Assembly: GCA_937901145.1 (NCBI GenBank)
Contig: CALCHE010000063.1
Span: forward strand, 1 to 39,386
Direction: 5' to 3'
DNA length: 39,386 bases
Source of the DNA: an uncultured Clostridia bacterium
GTDB taxonomy: Bacteria; Bacillota; Clostridia; Oscillospirales; Acutalibacteraceae
Under the pieces are notes generated by a model. That model searched no databases and had not been told where the DNA came from. It worked only from the letters and a program-made list of their open reading frames with translations. Positions 1 through 7,981 of the stretch are shown in pieces (positions within the stretch are counted from its first letter, which is position 1; the number at the start of each line of letters is the position of its first letter). The translations under genes were made by a program, and so were the position numbers.

Positions 1-263
1 AAGGGAGCACCCTTAGCAACGAAGTCTGTTTCGCAGTTGATTTCAACAAGAGCACCTGCATTAGCATCGTTATAAGCAGCAACGATACCTTCAGCTGCTA
101 CACGGCTTGCCTTCTTAGCCTGAGAAGCAAGACCCTTTTCTCTAAGGATATCCATAGCCTTGTCTACATCGCCGTCAGCCTCAACAAGAGCTTTTTTGCA
201 GTCCATCATACCAACGCCGGTCTTTTCACGAAGAGCCTGTACGTCTTTAGCTGTAAATGCCAT
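1..263 (-). CDS. tsf: Elongation factor Ts, N-terminal part (cut by window edge)
   Basis: This is the nucleotide exchange factor that releases GDP from EF-Tu during translation elongation in the cytoplasm. The visible 87 codons begin MAFTAKDVQALREKTG and contain the family hallmarks: the UBA-like N-terminal domain, the GMMDCKKAL segment and the DFV motif of the EF-Tu contact region (CETDFVAKGAP at the window edge). The start at 263 follows an AGGAGG site 9 bases upstream. It lies 77 bases downstream of rpsB, the near-universal bacterial order rpsB-tsf, so it is probably cotranscribed from the rpsB promoter. The C-terminal dimerisation domain lies outside the window. The family call is certain; the length cannot be judged. 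Confidence 0.97.
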   Translation of the reverse strand, partial: MAFTAKDVQALREKTGVGMMDCKKALVEADGDVDKAMDILREKGLASQAKKASRVAAEGIVAAYNDANAGALVEINCETDFVAKGAP

Positions 264-303
264 AATATAATTCCTCCTACGATTTGTAATTTTTTTTCAA
301 AGA

Positions 304-326
304 AACCCCGTTATATTTACGGGGTT
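304..326 (-). other. rpsB-tsf intergenic hairpin
   Basis: On the minus strand, AACCCCG and CGGGGTT form a 7-bp stem around a 9-base A/T loop, 15 bases after the rpsB stop. The stem is followed by an A-rich stretch rather than a T-run, so it is not a normal intrinsic terminator. It may be an mRNA 3'-end stabiliser or a partial attenuator that sets the S2:EF-Ts ratio. That role is inference. Confidence 0.5.
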
Positions 327-340
327 CAATTTATACCGAA

Positions 341-1072
341 TTATTCAGCAGCTTCTTCTGCTGCTTCCTCAGCAACGGGAGCGTTTGATTCGCCCTGTCT
401 GCCTTCGATAACAGCGTCAGCCATAGCACCTGCAATAAGTCTTACAGCTCTGATAGCGTCGTCGTTACCGGGGATTACATAGTCAACTTCATCGGGATCA
501 CAGTTTGTGTCAACGATAGCTACGATGGGGATACCGAGCTTGTGAGCTTCTGCAACTGCGATTCTTTCTTTTCTGGGGTCAACGATGAAGAGTGCAGCGG
601 GCTGCTTCTTCATTTCTGTGATACCGCCCATAAACTTTTCAAGCTTTTCGATTTCGAGGTTAAGCTTGATAACTTCCTTTTTGGGAAGAAGTGCGAATGT
701 GCCGTCCTGCTCCATAACCTTAAGCTGAGCAAGTCTCTTGATTCTCTTCTGGATTGTGCCGAAGTTAGTGAGCATACCGCCGAGCCAACGAGCATTTACG
801 AAGGGCATTCCTGCACGGATAGCTTCCTCACGGATAGAATCCATAGCCTGCTTCTTTGTGCCGACGAAGAGAACTTCGCCACCGTTCATTGATACTTCAC
901 GAATGAAAGAATAAGCTTCTTCAAGCTTCTTTACAGTCTTCTGAAGGTCAATGATGTAAATTCCGTTTCTTTCTGCGAAAATGTATTCACTCATTTTCGG
1001 GTTCCATCTTCTTGTCTGGTGACCGAAGTGTACACCTGCTTCAAGAAGCTGTTTCATTGATACTACTGACAT
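341..1072 (-). CDS. rpsB: 30S ribosomal protein S2
   Basis: S2 is a protein of the small ribosomal subunit, needed for binding of S1 or mRNA at the platform. The 243-residue product has the family length and signatures: MKQLLEAGVHFGHQTRRWNPKM near the N-terminus, the GTKKQA segment, the ARWLGGMLTN block and the PALFIVDPRKE / IPIVAIVDTNCDP region. The C-terminus is a short acidic Ala/Glu tail (EEAAEEAAE). The start at 1072 is chosen because AAGGAGGA lies 7 bases upstream and the protein then begins MSVVSMKQ. A reading frame open further upstream, to 1153, has no ribosome site and would run through the leader. It is transcribed from the promoter at 1179-1207 and followed by tsf. Confidence 0.98.
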   Translation of the reverse strand: MSVVSMKQLLEAGVHFGHQTRRWNPKMSEYIFAERNGIYIIDLQKTVKKLEEAYSFIREVSMNGGEVLFVGTKKQAMDSIREEAIRAGMPFVNARWLGGMLTNFGTIQKRIKRLAQLKVMEQDGTFALLPKKEVIKLNLEIEKLEKFMGGITEMKKQPAALFIVDPRKERIAVAEAHKLGIPIVAIVDTNCDPDEVDYVIPGNDDAIRAVRLIAGAMADAVIEGRQGESNAPVAEEAAEEAAE

Positions 1073-1172
1073 TGTTATGTCCTCCTTTTGTTTTTTTAAC
1101 CACCGCAAGTTCAAAAGCATGCAACACCCGAACGGGCGAAACGGGCATACCAATCCCTATGCGTGCGTTATC
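1073..1172 (-). promoter_or_regulatory. Structured 5' leader of rpsB (candidate autoregulatory element)
   Basis: About 100 bases separate the predicted transcription start from the rpsB start codon. On the minus strand they contain GCATA...TATGC, a GCCCG-TT-CGGGT stem and a later GCATGC, just ahead of AAGGAGGACATAACA. Long GC-containing leaders in this otherwise A/T-rich context are typical of ribosomal-protein autoregulation. S2 autoregulation is known in other bacteria, but I do not recognise this exact structure. The element type is inference. Confidence 0.4.
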
Positions 1173-1178
1173 TCGAAG

Positions 1179-1207
1179 AGTATATCACAAGAAAAAGCAA
1201 AATGCAA
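1179..1207 (-). promoter_or_regulatory. Sigma-A promoter of rpsB-tsf
   Basis: Minus strand: -35 TTGCAT (1202-1207), 17-base spacer, -10 TATACT (1179-1184). It begins only about 20 bases after the stop codon of the upstream DUF3006 gene, with no terminator between. Read-through from the ftsK operon is therefore possible. Confidence 0.8.
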
Positions 1208-1225
1208 GTAAATTTTAAAAGTTTT

Positions 1226-1456
1226 TTACTTATTTTTACTCTTTTCTTTAAGTTTTTCCTGTATTGAGAGAAGTTTCTGACGTCTTTTATCTCTCTCCTT
1301 ATCATCTTTAGCGTATTTTTCACCGTCAAAAAGGAGAACATCTCCCTCTTTAACAGAAAAATCGAAGGATAAAAGAGACAGAGAGATATGACTTAAATCC
1401 TCTTTTTCGAGGATAACAAAACCCTCTTCTATTCTGTCGACAATCAATCTTTCCAT
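1226..1456 (-). CDS. DUF3006 domain protein
   Basis: This is a 76-residue cytoplasmic protein starting MERLIVDRIEEGFVILE, the pattern of DUF3006 proteins (VDRIEE...AVLE...V..GDVL). They form a small beta-barrel-like fold and have no known reaction. The middle carries VKEGDVLLFDGEKY. The C-terminal third is highly charged (KERDKRRQKLLSIQEKLKEK) and probably helical. The start at 1456 sits 1 base after the stop of the metallo-beta-lactamase gene (TGATATGG), which indicates translational coupling. DUF3006 genes commonly neighbour ComEC-like metallo-beta-lactamase genes, as here, so a joint role is likely but unproven. A longer open frame to 1600 overlaps the upstream gene and was rejected. Confidence 0.85.
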   Translation of the reverse strand: MERLIVDRIEEGFVILEKEDLSHISLSLLSFDFSVKEGDVLLFDGEKYAKDDKERDKRRQKLLSIQEKLKEKSKNK

Positions 1457-1457
1457 A

Positions 1458-2348
1458 TCAGGCCACCTTTTCGTATCCGTCAGAGGTGCATCTGAAAACG
1501 ATGTCGCCGTCTTTATCAGTGCGATAAAGTGTGATGCCTTTCTCTGAAACATAGCTGAGAGCTTCCTTATGAGGATGACCGTAGTCATTATCTCTGCCAC
1601 AGGAAATTACAGCTACGGAAGCACTGACAGCATTGAGAAAGGGCTTATAAACCGATGTTTTGCTTCCGTGATGTCCCATAACGAGAATATCGGATTTGTA
1701 CTCACCTGATACTGTCTCATACACCGATGAAAGCTCTTCCTTTTCAGCATCACCCAAAACCATGATATCAGTTCCCGGAGCATTAATCCTGCATATCAGA
1801 GACATATTATTCAGGTCATCCGTCTGCTTGACAGGACCGTAAAAGTGAACAGCTGTATTTTCAAGAAAAACACTGTCACCGACTTCAGGGAACATTACAT
1901 CTATATCCTCATCAATTATATAGTCCATCATATTTTCATAAACACGGGTAGCAGGAATGTTTGTCTCGCTGAGTTCAGGCATAACCACAGTGCCTATTCT
2001 GAATGCTTCAAACACATCAACAATACCTCCGATATGGTCAGAATGAGGATGAGAAGCGATCACATATTCCAGCTCATCCACACCGCAGGAATTAATATAG
2101 GAAACAAGATAATCTCCGTAATCATCCTCACCAGTATCAATCAGTATACCTTTGTTTCCCTCCTGAATCAGCGTCGCACTCCCCTGTCCCACATCAATGA
2201 TATGAACATAGGCCTCACCGTCACCCATGTAGGTATTGGTTATCTTTCCCGGCTCCACTTCACCGAAAAAGTAAGAGCAGACAATAACAATAACCGCAAT
2301 AATTAACCCCGGAAGTGATGCTTTACCTTTTCGTCTTCTTTTTGCCAT
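1458..2348 (-). CDS. ComEC/Rec2-like metallo-beta-lactamase protein, membrane-anchored
   Basis: The 296-residue protein has a basic N-terminus (MAKRRRKGK), one membrane segment (about residues 12-28), then a metallo-beta-lactamase fold facing outside. The order of motifs fits the ComEC/Rec2 C-terminal subgroup: HIIDVGQGSATLI, ILIDTGEDDYGD, the metal-binding ASHPHSDHIGG, MSLICRI, DIMVLGDAEKEE, ILVMGHHGSKTS and a late ISCGRDNDYGHP. ComEC-like members degrade or process nucleic acid, or hydrolyse phosphoesters. This one lacks the competence channel and is a stand-alone secreted or anchored hydrolase. Its start at 2348 follows AAAGG and overlaps the 3' end of ygiQ by 26 bases. DUF3006 follows directly. 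The substrate is unknown. Confidence 0.88.
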   Translation of the reverse strand: MAKRRRKGKASLPGLIIAVIVIVCSYFFGEVEPGKITNTYMGDGEAYVHIIDVGQGSATLIQEGNKGILIDTGEDDYGDYLVSYINSCGVDELEYVIASHPHSDHIGGIVDVFEAFRIGTVVMPELSETNIPATRVYENMMDYIIDEDIDVMFPEVGDSVFLENTAVHFYGPVKQTDDLNNMSLICRINAPGTDIMVLGDAEKEELSSVYETVSGEYKSDILVMGHHGSKTSVYKPFLNAVSASVAVISCGRDNDYGHPHKEALSYVSEKGITLYRTDKDGDIVFRCTSDGYEKVA

Positions 2349-4209
2349 AAGCCTTTGCACCTGCCTTATTATTCTTTCGTGAACCGTATGTGTTATTTGA
2401 TCTTGCAGGAGCTTTGTCACCTTTGACAAGACATTTCTCACCGGTTCCGATAAGATCGTATCTTCCGCATTTTTTCAGAGCTTTAAGAATTATATCTCTG
2501 TTCTGTGGGTTATAGTACTGCAAAAGTGCTCTCTGCATAGCCTTTTCCTCAGCTGTCTTGGCTACATAAACCTCTTTCATAGTATATGGATCAAGGCTTG
2601 TGTAGAACATACAGGTAGAAACAGTACCGGGGGTGGGATAAAAATCCTGTACCTGTTCAGGTCGGATATTTCTCTTTTTAAGGAACAAGGCAAGCTCCAC
2701 AGCCTCATCTAATCTTGACCCGGGATGAGAGGACATAAGATACGGCACAAGATACTGCTCTTTGCCCACACTTTTAGTAAGCTCGAAATAACGCTTAGAG
2801 AAATTCACATAGGCATCAATGTAAGGCTTACCCATCTTTTCAAGCACCATAGCTGAGCAGTGCTCAGGAGCCACCTTAAGCTGACCGCTGATATGGTATT
2901 TTATCAGTTCTTTGAAAAATGTTTCATCTTCATCCTTAAGCATATAATCGTAACGGATACCTGAACGGATGAAAACCTTTTTTATACCTTTAATCCTTCG
3001 GATGCTTCTTAAAATATCGACATATTCGCTGTGGTCAGCCTTGAGGGCAGGACACACCTTCGGCGCCAGACATTTTTTTCCCTTACAGAGTCCGAGGGTT
3101 TTCTGCTTTTCACAGGAGGTATCACGGAAATTTGCCGTCGGACCTCCAACATCATGGATGTAGCCTTTAAAGTCAGGCATTTTAGTCAGCAATTCAGCTT
3201 CTCGGAGAATGGATTCTTTGCTTCGTGAGGTTACGTATCTACCCTGATGAAAAGCTATAGAGCAGAAATTACATCCGCCAAAACAGCCTCTGTTATGTGT
3301 TATGGAAAACTTTACCTCTTCGATTCCCGGTACACCGCCCATTTTTTCGTAGGATGGATGATAGTTTCTCATATAAGGAAGACTGTACACCTCGTCGAGC
3401 TCCGCTGTGGTAAGCGGCGGCATAGGAGGATTCTGCACGAGCATTTTATTACCGTGACGCTGTTTGATAAGCTTACCTCTTACGTGGTCCTGTTCATCCT
3501 GCTGAATGCGGCAGGAAACGGCATATTCCTTTTTACTGGCACAGACATTTTCATAGGAAGGACACTCAGCACCGGTAAGCGGTGTATCCTTCACATCGCA
3601 TACGTAACAGGTACCTCTTACATCAGTAATGGTAGAAATACTTTCACCGCTGCGAAGTCTTTCAGCGATTTCCACAGTCTGTTTTTCACCCATTCCATAG
3701 GAAATGAGATCAGCCTGTGAATCGAAAATTATGGAGCGTCTGATTTTATCGTCCCAGTAATCATAATGAGCGAATCTGCGAAGAGAGGCTTCAAGACCGC
3801 CGATAATTATGGGGACATCACCGTAGGCTTCACGAATACGGTTACAGTAAACGATAACGGCACGGTCAGGTCTGGCCCCTGCTTTTCCTCCGGGAGTGTA
3901 GGCATCGTCACTGCGTTTCTTTTTAGCTGCTGTATAATGGGCTACCATAGAGTCGATATTTCCGGAAGATACCAGAAAGCCAAGGCGAGGACGCCCGTAT
4001 TCACGGAAGTCCTCTGCACTGTGCCAGTCAGGCTGTGAAATTATACCGACAGTAAAACCGTTATATTCGAGCACCCTCGTAATTATAGCCGGGCCGAAGG
4101 AAGGATGATCCACATACGCATCACCCGTAACGTAGACAAAGTCTACCTCATCCCAACCTCTTTCGAGAGCATCGTTTTTATTTAATGGTAAAAATCCTGT
4201 CATATTCAT
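2323..4209 (-). CDS. ygiQ: YgiQ family radical SAM protein (UPF0313)
   Basis: This is a large (628 aa) cytoplasmic radical SAM protein. The FLPLNKNDALERGWDEVDFV opening and the VYVTGDAYVDHPSFG cobalamin-binding-like N-terminal domain match YgiQ/UPF0313. The [4Fe-4S] motif CFGGCNFC is near residue 306, preceded by FSITHNRG. A second Cys-rich patch (CEKQKTLGLCKGKKCLAPKVC) follows at about 370-390. The C-terminus is a basic, disordered tail (KNNKAGAKAYGKKKTKR). The reaction of the family is not established. The start is ambiguous between ATG 4209 and ATG 4203, with AGGA 4 or 10 bases upstream; a TTG at 4212 is less likely. It lies 11 bases after ftsK in the same operon. Confidence 0.93.
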   Translation of the reverse strand: MNMTGFLPLNKNDALERGWDEVDFVYVTGDAYVDHPSFGPAIITRVLEYNGFTVGIISQPDWHSAEDFREYGRPRLGFLVSSGNIDSMVAHYTAAKKKRSDDAYTPGGKAGARPDRAVIVYCNRIREAYGDVPIIIGGLEASLRRFAHYDYWDDKIRRSIIFDSQADLISYGMGEKQTVEIAERLRSGESISTITDVRGTCYVCDVKDTPLTGAECPSYENVCASKKEYAVSCRIQQDEQDHVRGKLIKQRHGNKMLVQNPPMPPLTTAELDEVYSLPYMRNYHPSYEKMGGVPGIEEVKFSITHNRGCFGGCNFCSIAFHQGRYVTSRSKESILREAELLTKMPDFKGYIHDVGGPTANFRDTSCEKQKTLGLCKGKKCLAPKVCPALKADHSEYVDILRSIRRIKGIKKVFIRSGIRYDYMLKDEDETFFKELIKYHISGQLKVAPEHCSAMVLEKMGKPYIDAYVNFSKRYFELTKSVGKEQYLVPYLMSSHPGSRLDEAVELALFLKKRNIRPEQVQDFYPTPGTVSTCMFYTSLDPYTMKEVYVAKTAEEKAMQRALLQYYNPQNRDIILKALKKCGRYDLIGTGEKCLVKGDKAPARSNNTYGSRKNNKAGAKAYGKKKTKR

Positions 4210-4220
4210 CAAATCCTAAA

Positions 4221-6983
4221 TTAATCAGATAAAATATCAAAGTCGTCATTTACTACTTCAGCACCGGCTTTCATTTCCAGGTACTGACTGCGGCTCACCA
4301 GAACCTTTCGGGGCTTATTACCCTCAGCGGCACTAACATAGCCAAGCTGTTCGAGCTCGTCCATAATTCTGGCAGCACGGGCATAACCTACACGGAGCTT
4401 TCTCTGTAAAACAGTGGTTGAAGCTGAATTAAGTTCAGTAATTACATTTACTGCATCATCGAGCATATCGTCATATTCACCGTCAGAATCTTCCACTATT
4501 CCTCCACCTGAAGAGCCGCCTTTTTTCTTTTCTGCAGCTGCATTACGCTCGATTTCATCCATAATTTCATCGTCGTATTCTGCATTTTCCTGTTCTTTGA
4601 TGAAATCAACTATCTTTTCGATTTCATCATCAGAAAGATATGCACCCTGTATTCTGACAGGTTTGGAAATACCCACAGGACTGAAGAGCATATCACCGTT
4701 ACCGAGAAGCTTTTCAGCACCTATGCAGTCGAGAACCGTACGTGAGTCAACCTGAGACGAAACAGAAAGAGAAAGTCTTGACGGAATGTTAGCCTTGATG
4801 AGACCTGTGATAACGTCAACAGAGGGTCTCTGCGTAGCTACAACGAGATGCATACCTGCAGCTCTCGCCTTCTGTGCGAGACGGCAGATGGAATCTTCAA
4901 CCTCTTTAGGTGAAACCATCATAAGATCGTTAAGTTCGTCGATGAAAATAACAATCTGCGGCATATACTGAAGCTCAGGATGATCCTTGATGTATTTATT
5001 GAATGCACCGATGTCACGGACACCGCACTGAGCAAAGGTTTTATAGCGGTTATCCATTTCGCTGACAGCCCAGGCAAGAGAGCCTGCCGCCTTTCTCGCA
5101 TCTGTGATAACAGGTACAAGCAGGTGGGGTATTCCGTTATAAACAGTAAATTCAACCTGCTTCGGGTCAATCATAAGAAGCTTGACCTCCGAAGGAGTCG
5201 CGTTATAAAGAATACTTGCAATCATACCGTTAAGGCAGACCGATTTACCCGAACCTGTGGTTCCGGCGATAAGAAGATGGGGCATCTTAGAAAGATCAGC
5301 ACAGTTGATATTACCTGCGATATCCTTGCCGAGAGCGACAGTAAGAAGCTTTCCGCTGTGCTTTTTATACTCGGCAGATGCAATAATCTCTCTCAGTGTT
5401 ACTGTCGAACGGGTTTTATTAGGCACCTCGATACCTACGGCAGATTTACCGGGAATGGGAGCTTCGATTCTTACACCCGATGCAGCAAGACCGAGAGCAA
5501 TATCATCGATAAGATTTATAATCTTACTGATTTTCACACCGGGAGCGGGCGAAAGCTCATATCTTGTAACAGAAGGTCCGCGCGAAACACCGATAAGAGT
5601 AGTTTCTACACCGAAGGATTTCAGAACATCCACGAGCTTTTTAGCAGTTACTCGCATTTCACTCGCGAAATCTTCATCGTTTCCGAAGACAGGTTCATTG
5701 AGACATTCTATAGGAGGAAGCTTATATTCCTTTTTAACTTTCTTCTTCTCTTCTTTGTATGAAGAGACATCCTCCATATTCTTTTTCAGCTTGGCATTGG
5801 CTGTTTTAATGGCATCCTTTACTATTTCGGAAGCATCGGCAGAAAGAGTGTCATCGTCAGGGATAAACTCATCGAGATTTTCCTCGGTAACCTCACTCAG
5901 CGGAATATCATTTTCAGCTTCATCTTCGATAATCTCATCTTTTACTGCAGGAGCAGCAGGACGCGGTCTTCTGGGTGAAGATATAAAATCAATTTCAAAC
6001 CTTTCCTCCTGAGGAGCAGCTTTAGCTGTTTCTCCGTCAGCATAGGTAAAAATCTGTTCCGAAGGCTTGAAGGGCTTGAGAGGTCTGAGAGGCTTACCTG
6101 TTTCTCTGTCTATAGGATCGTATTCGATTTCGGTTTCATTGAAATCGAAGCTTTCAGGAATATTATTCTGCTGTTCGAGCTCAGCTCTTTCAGCTTCCAT
6201 ACGTCTCTGTTCCTCGAGCATAGCAAGCTTCTGCTGTTTTTTCTCAGCACGGATAACCGCTCTTTCATCTCTTTTGATTTTAAGCTCTTCCTTTGAAGAG
6301 TCGAATTTTTCTTTACCGCCGTTTATGGTAGCAGAAACAGACTCACCAAATGTATTTATATCAATATTAAGATGGAAGAAAAGACTCACGAGGAACACTA
6401 CGATTACTATAACGAAAGCTCCGGCCTTACCACAGGTAAACAATGCAGTTCCGCCGAAAATCGCACCTAAAATACCGCCGCTGAAGGAAAAGACACCTGT
6501 TCCGATATTCCACGAGGTCTTTGCAGCCTCAAAGAGCTGTATTTTCCACTCATCGAATCCACCCTGTGCAATAGAAAAGTTAATAAGATGAACTATCGAG
6601 CAAAGTGTAGACACAGCAAAAAAGCCGGAAATATTTGTTATAAGAAGGCTTCTTCTGAGATTTCCGAGAGCTAATCGAATACCGATAACGATAATCTGTA
6701 CTACGAGCAGATAAAGACTCAGACCGAAAACAGAAAACAGCAATCCGCGAAGCTTTTCCCAGAGATTATAGCCCGGTATAAACGCAATACATCCGAGGAA
6801 TATGCCACCGATAATATATGAAAGCATAATGGCATTGTGATATCTTTCAGAGAAAGGCTGAGAATAATTCTTCTTTTTGCCTACATATTTTGAGTTCGAT
6901 TTTGCACCTGATTTGGAGGTGCTTTTAGTCTTTCCTTTCTTAGCAGAGGAAGACTTTTTAGATGCAGTTTTATTGTTTGCCAT
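4221..6983 (-). CDS. ftsK: FtsK/SpoIIIE DNA translocase
   Basis: This membrane-anchored ATPase pumps DNA through the septum at division or sporulation. The 920-residue protein begins with a Lys/Ser-rich cytoplasmic tail, then 4-5 membrane helices (about 50-210). A long charged linker rich in Glu/Lys/Pro (about 225-440) follows, then the motor. Walker A GTTGSGKS is near residue 573 and Walker B IVIFIDEL near 680, with QRPSVDVITG after it. The C-terminal winged-helix gamma domain (LQRKLRVGYARAARIMDELEQLG) recognises orienting sequences. The residue after the Walker B DEL is Asn (DELNDLMM) where many homologues have Ala. The start at 6983 follows AAAGGGG. It sits between the UppP-like gene and ygiQ. 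FtsK and SpoIIIE cannot be told apart from sequence alone. Confidence 0.96.
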   Translation of the reverse strand: MANNKTASKKSSSAKKGKTKSTSKSGAKSNSKYVGKKKNYSQPFSERYHNAIMLSYIIGGIFLGCIAFIPGYNLWEKLRGLLFSVFGLSLYLLVVQIIVIGIRLALGNLRRSLLITNISGFFAVSTLCSIVHLINFSIAQGGFDEWKIQLFEAAKTSWNIGTGVFSFSGGILGAIFGGTALFTCGKAGAFVIVIVVFLVSLFFHLNIDINTFGESVSATINGGKEKFDSSKEELKIKRDERAVIRAEKKQQKLAMLEEQRRMEAERAELEQQNNIPESFDFNETEIEYDPIDRETGKPLRPLKPFKPSEQIFTYADGETAKAAPQEERFEIDFISSPRRPRPAAPAVKDEIIEDEAENDIPLSEVTEENLDEFIPDDDTLSADASEIVKDAIKTANAKLKKNMEDVSSYKEEKKKVKKEYKLPPIECLNEPVFGNDEDFASEMRVTAKKLVDVLKSFGVETTLIGVSRGPSVTRYELSPAPGVKISKIINLIDDIALGLAASGVRIEAPIPGKSAVGIEVPNKTRSTVTLREIIASAEYKKHSGKLLTVALGKDIAGNINCADLSKMPHLLIAGTTGSGKSVCLNGMIASILYNATPSEVKLLMIDPKQVEFTVYNGIPHLLVPVITDARKAAGSLAWAVSEMDNRYKTFAQCGVRDIGAFNKYIKDHPELQYMPQIVIFIDELNDLMMVSPKEVEDSICRLAQKARAAGMHLVVATQRPSVDVITGLIKANIPSRLSLSVSSQVDSRTVLDCIGAEKLLGNGDMLFSPVGISKPVRIQGAYLSDDEIEKIVDFIKEQENAEYDDEIMDEIERNAAAEKKKGGSSGGGIVEDSDGEYDDMLDDAVNVITELNSASTTVLQRKLRVGYARAARIMDELEQLGYVSAAEGNKPRKVLVSRSQYLEMKAGAEVVNDDFDILSD

Positions 6984-7002
6984 TTGACATTTTCCCCTTT
7001 AA

Positions 7003-7848
7003 TTATTTCAGTACAAAAGAAATCACACAGAACGCAGCGCCGATGACACCGCCATATACAGCGAAGAAAGCGAAAATACGTCTGATATTGATTCTGCTCA
7101 TAGCCGTTACCACCACGGCACTCATAATCACCACAGCCACGACACTGAAAGCGATCATTACCGGACTGACAATAACATCTGCGAGAATGAAACGAATAAT
7201 TTTCACCGTGTTAATCAGTAGCATCTGAGGTGCGATATACAGATAAATTTCTCTGATTATAACCTTGGATTCCACATCGCATATGAGCATATTAGTGCTC
7301 GCTGAGGATACACGGGATATACCCGGAATAACATAAGAAACAATCTGATAAACAGCTGTACGGATAACAGTTCCGGTATCAGCACTTCTTTTAGTAAGAG
7401 AATATCCCTGACGGGTGTACCAGATAGAAATAACAAGAACAAGCGAACCAATTACACAGGCAACAGCTACGAGAAGTATATTACTTCTGACGAGAAAGCC
7501 GTCAAATATATCACAAAGAAGCTTATCCTCACTTACGGGAACAAACAGAATCAGTGAAGGAATAAGGGAGATAAGAATATTCTTCATAAGCTTTCTGTAA
7601 CCGGAAAGCTTTTTATCTTTTCTGAAAAGTGATTTGATTCCCGAAAGATAAATTTTTCTCAGGAATACAAAAATAACAAGTGAAAAGGCTACTGACATTA
7701 CGGAATAATATAATCCCAATACGTTTTTATCATCTGAAAAATCGAGAATTCCGTTTATGAATGACAAATGTGCACCCGATGATACAGGTAAAGGCAAAGC
7801 CACACCGCAAACGAGTGATATAATCAATATTTTTATGTATTCAATCAT
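7003..7848 (-). CDS. Divergent undecaprenyl-diphosphatase (UppP/BacA) homologue lacking catalytic Glu residues
   Basis: The 281-residue protein has about 7-8 membrane helices. BacA/UppP normally removes a phosphate from undecaprenyl pyrophosphate to recycle the cell-wall lipid carrier. The two UppP signature loops are recognisable: LPVSSGAHL (residues 20-28) and PGISR (about 174-178), so fold membership is well supported. However, the two essential glutamates of the first loop (E17 and E21 in E. coli, in the pattern EGLTEFLPVSS) are replaced by Cys14 and Leu18 here. PGISRVSS also departs from PGISRSG. The enzyme may be inactive, altered in substrate, or a lipid-carrier translocation protein. 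The start at 7848 has GGAGG 6 bases upstream. It is first in the ftsK operon. Confidence 0.75.
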   Translation of the reverse strand: MIEYIKILIISLVCGVALPLPVSSGAHLSFINGILDFSDDKNVLGLYYSVMSVAFSLVIFVFLRKIYLSGIKSLFRKDKKLSGYRKLMKNILISLIPSLILFVPVSEDKLLCDIFDGFLVRSNILLVAVACVIGSLVLVISIWYTRQGYSLTKRSADTGTVIRTAVYQIVSYVIPGISRVSSASTNMLICDVESKVIIREIYLYIAPQMLLINTVKIIRFILADVIVSPVMIAFSVVAVVIMSAVVVTAMSRINIRRIFAFFAVYGGVIGAAFCVISFVLK

Positions 7849-7909
7849 ATTTTACCTCCGAATATATCTGTATAAAATATAAGTAATTTTGCTTTCAAAT
7901 TCAAATTTT

Positions 7910-7938
7910 ATTATAGCATACAACTGATAATTTAACAA
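7910..7938 (-). promoter_or_regulatory. Sigma-A promoter of the uppP-like/ftsK operon
   Basis: Minus strand: -35 TTGTTA (7933-7938), 17-base spacer, -10 TATAAT (7910-7915). The start codon of the first gene is about 60 bases downstream. The promoter directly follows the ybbR terminator. Confidence 0.75.
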
Positions 7939-7948
7939 GAGAAAAATC

Positions 7949-7978
7949 AAAAAAAGGAGAGTTTTCACCCTCCTTTTT
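7949..7978 (-). terminator. Intrinsic terminator of cdaA-ybbR
   Basis: On the minus strand AAAAAGGAG and CTCCTTTTT form a 9-bp stem around a 10-base loop, ending in a run of seven T. It starts 4 bases after the ybbR stop. Confidence 0.85.
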
Positions 7979-7981
7979 AAA

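Noticed and set aside
3071..3180. The second Cys-rich patch of YgiQ as an additional Fe-S cluster
   Set aside because: The spacing of the cysteines does not match a standard ferredoxin pattern; structural zinc or a family-specific role is equally possible.
4980..5762. Open frame of 260 codons on the plus strand inside ftsK
   Set aside because: It is antisense to the conserved FtsK motor, has no ribosome site and shows Cys/Ser/Arg-rich composition typical of shadow frames.
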